Shown piece by piece: positions 57,237 through 64,000 of a stretch of DNA of 64,000 nt. The notes beneath the pieces are model-generated. The model saw nothing but the letters and a program-made list of their open reading frames with translations. It was not told where the DNA came from and did no database searches. The translations under genes were made by a program, and so were the position numbers. Source of the DNA: Terfezia claveryi (Eukaryota > Ascomycota > Pezizomycetes > Pezizales > Pezizaceae); the NCBI GenBank assembly GCA_015179025.1, contig WHUX01000133.1, forward strand, positions 62,001 through 126,000, written 5' to 3'. Position 1 is the first letter of the stretch. Each line of letters opens with the position of its first letter.

Positions 57237-58772
57237 ATGTCGACCCTCCTCGACGCCCACCTCAAAGGCTCCCTCCCCTCGGGACTCCCCGCCTCTGCCG
57301 TCCTCACGTCCGCCTGCACGCCCTCCCTCCACCCCCCGCCGACCCAGCATCGTACTCCTGCCTCGCCCGCCAATCCTCTCGACGCGGCCCCCTCCTCCCC
57401 ACAGCAAATCTACCTCAACCTGCTCATTCTCGAAGCCTCCCTCCGCAGCCAGTACCTCGCCCTCACGCTCCGTCGCCGGAAATACACCTTCTTCTTCCTC
57501 CTGCTCATCCTCTGGACCAGCTACTTTACTCACTCCATCTTCATCCATGGCCCCAGCCCATACTACTACGTCAGCCTCTTGCAGAAACTCGCCCTCGGCG
57601 CGGGGGTCATGACATTGGCTATATTCTGGCTGAGCGGACTGCACAAAAAGACGCTCGTCTTTCCCCGGAAATTCGTCGGAAACACAAACAAAGGCCTGCG
57701 CCAATTCAACATCAAACTCGTCAGCGTCCCCTTGACTTTGTGCGAGCGGATCGTCGGATGGCTTGTAATTTTCCCCGTTGTAAAGTACATCTGGCCGTGG
57801 TGTCCTGCATTACCATATATTCCCCCGGGAGAGCTCGAGGTCGAAAAAGGCCGGTCATTTGGGGAAGTTTTACGAGGTTTCCTTAAACACGGGCACCATG
57901 GACCCCCGAACCCAGCCCACGCTCCACCATTACCTCCACATGCACAAACCCCTACTCCAGGGCGAAAAAGACGGCTATCGCAAGCACGCATGCCCACCCC
58001 ACCTTTGGACACGGCTGCATCTACACCATCGACTCTCACCTCTGACGAAGAGCCGCTGCAACCATCAGGCTCCCACGTCAAGCTCGTCATCCTACCCAAA
58101 GGCTTCTCCCCCGACTTTCGCGAGGGCTGGGAAATCTACCGCACGGACTACTGGGAAAAAGAAAACGAGCGTCGCGCGCACCTCCGGAAACAGATCCAAT
58201 CTCAGCAATCCTTTTTTTCGAGATTATTCGCCCCTACACCACCCGTAGCCACCACCCGCCCCCAGGACCGCCTTCACCAACACCATACCCATTCACAACA
58301 TCTCCGTGACTTGCCATCATCAAGGAGAGGCACTCCAGAACCTCCTTCTCGCTCTGCCACTCCGGATTCGGTCATGGAGGTGGGCGGGAGTGGATCTCCG
58401 CGGAGGCCCAGGAGGAACTCGACTGCGAGTCTAGATAAACCACATAGGCGGTCAACAAGTTTGGCGACGGGGGCGGCTGGGGGGACACCAACGCCGCCAC
58501 CGGTTATGGGGCCCCTAACCCCACTAAGGGCGGAGTTGTTAGTGGATGAGGCCGCTGAAGTGAGCGACGCGGGGAGTGTGAGGAGTTTAGCGGGGAGTAT
58601 CAGTGAGGGGGCGCAGGGGAAGGGGAGGAGGGGGGGAAGAAGACGAGGGGAAGTAGGAGGGGAAAAGGGGGAAAGCGGGAGGGGGGTGGCGGGGGTGGCG
58701 GGGGTGGCGGGGGTGGGGGTGGAAGTAAAGGGGAAGGGGGTGCGCCAGGGACACCGGCATGAGTATAGATAG
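57237..58772 (+). CDS. SPO7: Spo7-like subunit of the Nem1-Spo7 lipin phosphatase
   Basis: A single-exon ORF of 511 residues. In yeast, Spo7 recruits Nem1 to the nuclear/ER membrane to dephosphorylate the lipin Pah1, which controls phospholipid versus triglyceride synthesis and nuclear shape. The conserved core is IYLNLLILEASLRSQYLALT, two membrane segments (FFFLLLILWTSYFTHSIFI and LALGAGVMTLAIFWLSGL), then TLVFPRKFVGNTNKGLRQF and IKLVSVPLT. A later block (VILPKGFSPDFREGWEIYR) is also conserved in filamentous fungi. The long C-terminal tail is Pro/Ser- then Gly/Arg-rich and ends with a GVAG repeat, about twice the yeast length (259). It and FAS2 both concern lipid synthesis, but they are separated by a LINE fragment. 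Confidence 0.9.
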   Translation: MSTLLDAHLKGSLPSGLPASAVLTSACTPSLHPPPTQHRTPASPANPLDAAPSSPQQIYLNLLILEASLRSQYLALTLRRRKYTFFFLLLILWTSYFTHSIFIHGPSPYYYVSLLQKLALGAGVMTLAIFWLSGLHKKTLVFPRKFVGNTNKGLRQFNIKLVSVPLTLCERIVGWLVIFPVVKYIWPWCPALPYIPPGELEVEKGRSFGEVLRGFLKHGHHGPPNPAHAPPLPPHAQTPTPGRKRRLSQARMPTPPLDTAASTPSTLTSDEEPLQPSGSHVKLVILPKGFSPDFREGWEIYRTDYWEKENERRAHLRKQIQSQQSFFSRLFAPTPPVATTRPQDRLHQHHTHSQHLRDLPSSRRGTPEPPSRSATPDSVMEVGGSGSPRRPRRNSTASLDKPHRRSTSLATGAAGGTPTPPPVMGPLTPLRAELLVDEAAEVSDAGSVRSLAGSISEGAQGKGRRGGRRRGEVGGEKGESGRGVAGVAGVAGVGVEVKGKGVRQGHRHEYR

Positions 58773-59351
58773 CGGCATAGAGGAAGGGGAGTGAGGGCGT
58801 AATTTTGTCTTTTTTTTCCCATTTCTTTTTTTTTTTTTAGCCGTGTTTACATGCGTATATGAAGAATTGGCTATTATTGAGGTTATTTGTTTAATGTTGT
58901 CTAGTGTATCAGTGGGTTTCTATTGGCGTTTGTACTTCATTGCTTGTTTGTTTGTTTGACAATATTGTTGATGTGTAGCAGGAAAGACTTCAGGGTAACT
59001 CGCATGTATGCCGATGTTTACCTTTTCTTACCTCATTCCAATTTTCTTTCTCATTTGTTTTCTCTCCTCTTTTTCTTTTTGTTCTTATACTCCATATCAC
59101 CCAACCCTCCCTCCTCAAATATCATATTAAGCACCAGCAGTCGAGCATAGAATATATATACCCAAAATTCAAACATTCTCTAGCATCTCCGGGCTTCAAG
59201 CCATCACAAATAACTAACTTACCTACTATCCCTCCGTCAAAAGCTTATAGATACCGCACATACAAACATACAAACATTCCACACATTTATTGCACACTAT
59301 ATACAGTACACCGTAGACTACACATAACATACTCTTGCTATTTGGTGTATG
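58773..59351. other. Intergenic interval
   Basis: No gene is seen. There are T-rich and AC-rich runs, including a poly-T tract near 58826-58839. Confidence 0.5.
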
Positions 59352-60307
59352 TGTTCTGGGCCGCTCGCGGGCAGCATACCCTCTGTGCCGGTCACGGGCA
59401 ATTGATAAATGTGAATCGAAGAAAACATTCTACTACACTCAAAAAACACCCTATGAAGTCATTTTTGACCACCCCATCCACATCACGTGCCCTTCCTGTT
59501 GATTGGTGGGAGATGGCGGACATTGAACAAGGGGAAATCCGGAAAAATTACCTCAAAGCCCTTCAAATGATGAAGTACATGCTTGTGTAGTTAACAAGTC
59601 ATCACCTTCATCTCTGGTGATGAATGGAATGGAGACGAGGATACTGAGTTGTAGAAATCTGTAACATTTCCTATGCAATGGGTATTTGAAAATTAGTTTC
59701 TTATCTACGGGGTTCTTTAAGAATCCATGGGGGTTCTAATAGACGGGGCCTTATGGTTTAGGCTATATAGACCATCTTGTACTGAATATCTATGCTCTAT
59801 GTGGAATTCAATGAAGTTCGGAATAATCATCATTATAATAATACTGTATTTGTCTACAACTTGCTGCACGATTTATCCTATAAGAAAAATCCCAGCTATT
59901 GAGATCCAGGCAAGGTGCAAAACAGTACTTTCTTAATCGCAGGTACTTACTTATTTATACGCAGATTGCTAAGTATAACTACTGGTGTTTTCGTTTCAGG
60001 TGTTTGCAAAAACTTCTACTCTAATTGTTATTGCCGATACTTTAAGTGATATTTATTGACATACGAAAGTGTTAATAGATCATGACTGTATTAACCTCTC
60101 AGCTCTGGCTGAACAAAATTGGAATATTAGATGGAGGTCTAATCAATTGGGAAATATATGAACCTATTGCAGTCGCTGAGATAGCTCCAGCTAGGTATAC
60201 CGTTATCAATTCTTTTTTTTGGGGGGTGAATCAGTACTCGTAAACCTTATCAATATTATACACAAAATTGAGTAATTATTTATATTGCCCGCGAGCGGCC
60301 CAGAACA
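59352..60307. mobile_element. Non-autonomous ~956 bp TIR element (MITE-like)
   Basis: Perfect 22-base inverted termini start TGTTCTGGGCCGCTCGCGGG (59352-59373) and are matched in inverse at 60286-60307. The GC-rich ends contrast with an AT-rich interior that has no transposase. A second, weaker copy of the terminal phrase (GGTCACGGGCAATTGAT) lies just inside the left end. I could not define a target duplication, so the superfamily is open. Confidence 0.75.
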
Positions 60308-60811
60308 TTTGCTCTACTAGTCTGACTGCACTACCCCACATCCACATACCCTACACACACACACATATTCCCAAACTGGGGAATGCGGCTACGCTGTAGG
60401 AATGGATAAGGCAACTAGAGGCGGAGAGAGCAAAACATAAGAGGAGGGTTCTCGTGAGAGGCCGTGATGAACTCGGAATGTTGTCAACATGTGGATTGAA
60501 GAAGGCCTAGACATATTATTGCTAGACTATTTGCAATGAACGAAAAAAACTACTACATTTTTAACGCCAAAGCCAGTGAGGATTTACGCTACTCAATTGC
60601 AAAACGCTGAATAGAGCAAGAAAAACGAATACAAGCTCCGTGACACCTAAAGCAAAGAAGATTGACAGCAAACCTTCAAGGCCGCTGCCGGTGTGCCTAA
60701 AAAAATGCCATCCCCAGTTCCGATAATCCTTTAGCGAATATTTCCTTCACCTACACCCACCCCTTTATGGAACCATGTGCATATAGTTCTATCGAATTCA
60801 ACAGGAATGGC
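60308..60811. other. Intergenic interval
   Basis: No gene recognised. It is the 3' flank of the Ap4A phosphorylase gene. Confidence 0.55.
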
Positions 60812-62181
60812 TCATCGTGGGAGGCCTACTGCTTTTAACACATTCTCATATCCTACTTCTTCCCACCCCCTGGCCTCCTCCCGATCCTTCACCCAAATCA
60901 TTCCTAGCATCCCCACACTATTCACCCATACTTGCGGACAAGCCTTTGGACCTTCACAATAACCCCGTGTTCGTGGGGCTAACATCATGAAGGTTGACGC
61001 CATGACCATATTATAGTGCACTGGTAGGTTCATCGAGTTCTGCATATTGTATATGGCAAATGAACGTTGTACGAAAGAAAGCAGTGTGAGATAAGTTTGG
61101 TAGAGAACCTGATGATAAGTGCTGCTACGTCGAAGTTCTATTGTAGTTGTTGGAATCTGAGGTAATGGTAGAATAAAATGAGTGAAAGGCACCTTTGGAT
61201 GACTGTATGGCGTTCTGGAACCAAGATGCATTGCCACCTCCTCGGGGAACCATTTCCTTCTGCTATCCTTCTCAGATGACTCTGGTTGCGGCCACTCAAC
61301 AATTTGGAGATGTCGATGAGCTTGGCTTGCACCACTGTTCCTCCCACAATTGAAAAAAACTAGATCATCTAGTGATTTTGTTCTGTCTGTTGTTCGAAGT
61401 TGTACCAATAAATCCACTAAGGCTCTCCAGTCTTCTCTTCGCAATACTCCTTCCTGTGGTTGAAATTCATTCGTGATTAAGAGAAGTTGCCGAGGCAAGA
61501 CACAGTACTTGTTAAGCAACAGGGTGTGATCTGAACCAATGGGCCCAACTGTGAGTTCAGGCTCCGGGTTCAAGAATGGACCGTGAGACAGTGGCTTTTG
61601 TGGTTGTGCCATTACAGAAAAGGCTGTTGAAGGAAGGTTAGATTTTCGGATATCCTGGAATCCACCTCCTTGAGTGCTAGGCGTGGTCACTTTGAACTGG
61701 AGGTATGCTTTCAGGCTCGGAATGAGATTTGGAGAATGCGAGTTTTGTCCTGACAACGAAGGTCGAATGTGTACATGTCTCAATATTGCCGGTGCTATCA
61801 AGCCTGCAGTAGGTTTACGCTCTGGAGAATCACTAGTCCAGAAACATGTCTTTTTCGATAATCCATGAGCCGTGAAGATATAGAACTATCCTGTCCATTA
61901 GCAAAGCCTAGAAATATTATGGTATCGATGTCGAGGGCAACGTAAATAGTCAAACCTACCGTTATATACTCTCCGTCGACTTTCTCCACGGTATCTCCGT
62001 TGCAGAATACCAGGCCCTGGCCGACAGCTGTATCATACTTCTCTTTTATCCGCTCTCGAAGCTTTGGAACTAATGGGACTGTCCGAGGCAAGGTACCCAG
62101 GGAGCTCGCTTTTATAGCACGAAACTCTGGTAATGTTTGTAGGGGAGGAGAAACCTCGAGTTCTGTCGCGTCGCTTATCAT
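60812..62181 (-). CDS. APA2: Ap4A phosphorylase (ATP adenylyltransferase)
   Basis: It cleaves diadenosine tetraphosphate with phosphate to ADP and ATP. Exons 62181-61960 and 61696-60812 join in phase (ATA ACG|GTAGGT ... CTCCAG|TTC) to 368 residues. Landmarks: QGLVFCNGDTVEKVDGEYIT, then PFLNPEPELTVGPIG, LLLNKYCVLPRQLLLITNEF, FFNCGRNSGASQAHRHLQIV (HxHxQ catalytic His) and YNMVMASTFMMLAPRTRGY, with VGMLGMIWVKD near the end. Yeast Apa1 and Apa2 are about 320 residues; the extra length lies in loops and the tail. The 263 bp intron is longer than the local norm and could hide a small exon. Confidence 0.9.
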
Positions 62182-62615
62182 AATTTGAGGACAAGCAAGA
62201 AGAGTCGGGAATCTAGGAAATTCAGTTGGAAATGAGGGTGGTACTCGTCCATGTAAGTAAGGGGGCCTTGAATGTCACACACGGACTCGAACTCATCATG
62301 GGGGCTGAGCCAGGAGGTCAGTTACTCCAAGGCCTGTGAATTCAAAAGGGCTAAGGTATACCTACAAATTCAACCTCCTTCACTCCCCCTATATGAATTA
62401 AACCTCAAAATATTTAAGTAATTAATTATTGAAGGTCTACGGAGGTGCGGAACAAGGTCTTTTCCTCCTTCCTATTTCGGAAATTTCCACTCAATTCATT
62501 CTTAGTCTCGATCAGACCCTCGTAAAGAGTTCATTCTGTGCATGGGCTAGATTGTATACAATATGTAATTCCCAATTAGGAAGTAGGAAAAGACTTTTGT
62601 TCATCACCTCCGTAG
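62182..62615. other. Intergenic interval
   Basis: No supported gene. It includes the Ap4A phosphorylase promoter and a tRNA-like phrase discussed under rejected items. Confidence 0.5.
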
Positions 62616-62810
62616 TTGGGACTTCTTAAGACACTCTATTATTCATCTTGTTGTTCTTTTTCGCGGTGGCTTCAGTTGGCTGTTCGCGGCCTTGAATGTA
62701 GACGCAACAAGCTGAATGTAAAGAGCACTATGAAATTGCGGTGGGGTCTTGTTCGTGTTTGCCATGGGGTCGTGTTTGCGTTTGGGTTCGGCACCGTTAG
62801 TTAGATAATG
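62616..62810 (+). pseudogene. Broken paralogue of the secreted-protein ORF at 2253-2600
   Basis: The first ~100 bases match the signal-peptide part of that ORF (shared stretches ATTCATCTTGTTGTTCTT and AGACGCAACAAG). The leader (LLFILLFFF) and the following RRNKLNVKS segment are in different frames, so a continuous protein is not made. The remainder diverges. Confidence 0.6.
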
Positions 62811-63189
62811 TAACCTTGGGAATGAAACAGATGGATCCAAAGCTACCTAGCCAGCTTCTCTAGCTGACATGTGACATGTGTCAGACCGGTTGCTCTGTAT
62901 TTCTAATGATACACGGGAAAATATCTCATAAAAAGTCTAGGTACCTGTTGGCTCTTCTCTAGTTGCCAATCAGCATCCTCGAATCCATAAGGTCCAGCGA
63001 TTGGTTCTTCATGAATAGTACTCTCGTGACTTCTTTCCAGGAGGCGTCGTGGTCTGACGTGGGAAGGTCGTCTCTGGCAAACGTTACATACGATAGAAAG
63101 TTCAAAAGAGGAAAGCTGGCTCCAAAATGATGGGCTCATTCATACCTGATAGAGCATGAATCGGATGATATAACCAGACTAGGATGATA
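62811..63189. other. Interval with no recognised gene
   Basis: A short minus-strand frame (63139-62903) contains CNVCQRRPSHVRPRRLLER but matches nothing I know. Confidence 0.4.
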
Positions 63190-63790
63190 TATGTGATAAT
63201 ATTTTTAGTGGTAACCCATGAATGGTAATTAGGAGGGTATCCTAATAATGTGACTTTGTATTGGCGTTCTCTGGTTCAAGGTTGCTGGTTGCTGTTCTGA
63301 ATTCCAATACCTTTTACTTCATACGATCTTCTTGTATAGGTTCAGGTTCAGCTGATTGTCTTGAAGGCCACTGGACCGCATTGTTACTATGGTATGGTTT
63401 GAGTTTACTAACATGGAAGGTGTTGTATATAAGTTGAAGGTCAGGTTGACTATATAAATCTAGACTATAGTTATTATGTCTCCAGTTAGTGGAGATAATG
63501 AGAAAAGGTCCTAACCATTATAGTTTGAGTTCCGTGAGTTATTCGAGAGGTTAATATTCTCAGAGGACACCATAACTTGTTGACAGACTATTTTGGTGGT
63601 TCAGTTGTCTTTTGTTGGCTTGGGTAGCTTGAGTCTTCTTATGGCGTCATAAAGGGCTCTAGACGTCTCTTCATGTCGATTGGTAGTGGGTGTATAATAA
63701 TTATTGATGGGATATGGGAATAACAATACTCCCAAGTATGTGTCAAATCCAAATACTGTAAAAAAATGAACAATTCCTCCTAGCTAAAGT
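63190..63790 (-). pseudogene. Gypsy integrase C-terminus and chromodomain remnant
   Basis: Read from 63790 downward: FTVFGFDTYLGVLLFPYPI and RHEETSRALYDAIRRLKL from the integrase tail, a decayed KVMVSSENI-like strand, YNTFHVSKLKPYHSNNAVQW, then a chromodomain-like RERQYKVTLLGYPPNYHSWV. Frames change and TAG stops are present. The organisation matches the end of the complete Gypsy element at 18313-24787, but the sequence is a different family. It breaks off at about 63800, where the recurring motif begins. Confidence 0.75.
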
Positions 63791-64000
63791 TCCTGTGGAG
63801 GGTGTTGTGCCAACCAGACTAACCTAAAGTTGGGTTCAACTGGAATCCTTCGACTTTACATACCCTCTAGCTACTTGAAGATCACGATCTCCGACTATCC
63901 ATCTGTTCCCCGGTGATAGGCGTAGACAGTAACAACTTGTTCCTACCCCAATCTTGAAAATGTGCTCATATAAAAAGAGAGTATCGAGACTCGATCAAAG
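63791..64000. other. Right edge, possible LTR or element start
   Basis: After a purine-rich GTGGAGGG the sequence TGTTGTGCCAACCAGACTA begins, which looks like the start of an LTR but cannot be confirmed because the window ends. Confidence 0.3.

Noticed and set aside
57177..57704. A 175-codon minus-strand frame opposite SPO7
   Set aside because: Antisense shadow of the conserved Spo7 core; no independent motif.
59342..59590. An 82-codon frame within the TIR element
   Set aside because: No transposase motif; it starts within the terminal repeat and is probably chance.
62267..62340. A 71-base minus-strand segment with complementary ends (GGCCTTG / CAAGGCC) and a B-box-like GAGTTCGAGTCC, looking like a tRNA
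   Set aside because: The B-box is 12 bases from the 3' acceptor strand instead of 5, and no T or anticodon stem forms. Probably chance, or at most a SINE relic.

Overview
The window is nuclear DNA of a filamentous ascomycete (Pezizomycotina). The evidence is gene content (Dicer-like 2, fungal type I FAS alpha subunit, Spo7, Hal2, Ap4A phosphorylase), short 50-110 bp GT-AG introns, and transposons carrying C-to-T/G-to-A nonsense changes of the kind made by repeat-induced point mutation (RIP). A leotiomycete-like fungus is my guess; the sequence does not prove it.

Positions 1-30000 are mostly transposon debris with a few genes. In order: the 3' end of a copia element; a small secreted-protein-like ORF; a pogo/Fot1 element with intact terminal inverted repeats (TIRs) and a broken transposase; a fold-back element with two ~735 bp inverted arms; HAL2 (3'(2'),5'-bisphosphate nucleotidase); a Helitron-type protein remnant beside a frameshifted OTT_1508-type deaminase; two PIF/Harbinger elements (one a fragment, one with both TIRs, transposase and Myb-like ORF); a Mutator-like fragment; a 6.5 kb chromodomain Ty3/Gypsy element with both LTRs and a TTATT target duplication; and a decayed Plavaka (CACTA-like) transposase. 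An inverted ~125 bp repeat at 17.4 kb and 29.0 kb brackets the last three, which suggests nesting.

Positions 30000-62200 are mainly host genes: a 12-cysteine secreted protein, a RING-CH membrane protein, proteasome alpha2 (PRE8), a 2H phosphoesterase, cytochrome c, Dicer-like 2, an RBR-type RING/IBR protein without a visible RING2, a PfkB sugar kinase with two frame breaks, FAS2, a LINE remnant, Spo7, a ~956 bp TIR element and an Ap4A phosphorylase. I rebuilt exon structures from splice sites; lengths and phases close for every intact gene listed as CDS.

The right end (62600-64000) has a broken paralogue of the first secreted-protein ORF and a Gypsy integrase-chromodomain remnant. The genes do not form one pathway. 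The biological theme is genome defence: a Dicer gene among RIP-like mutated transposons and a very long inverted repeat. The least explained signals are a 13-base motif found five times, the fold-back element, the deaminase/Helitron pair and the two related secreted-protein ORFs near the window ends.
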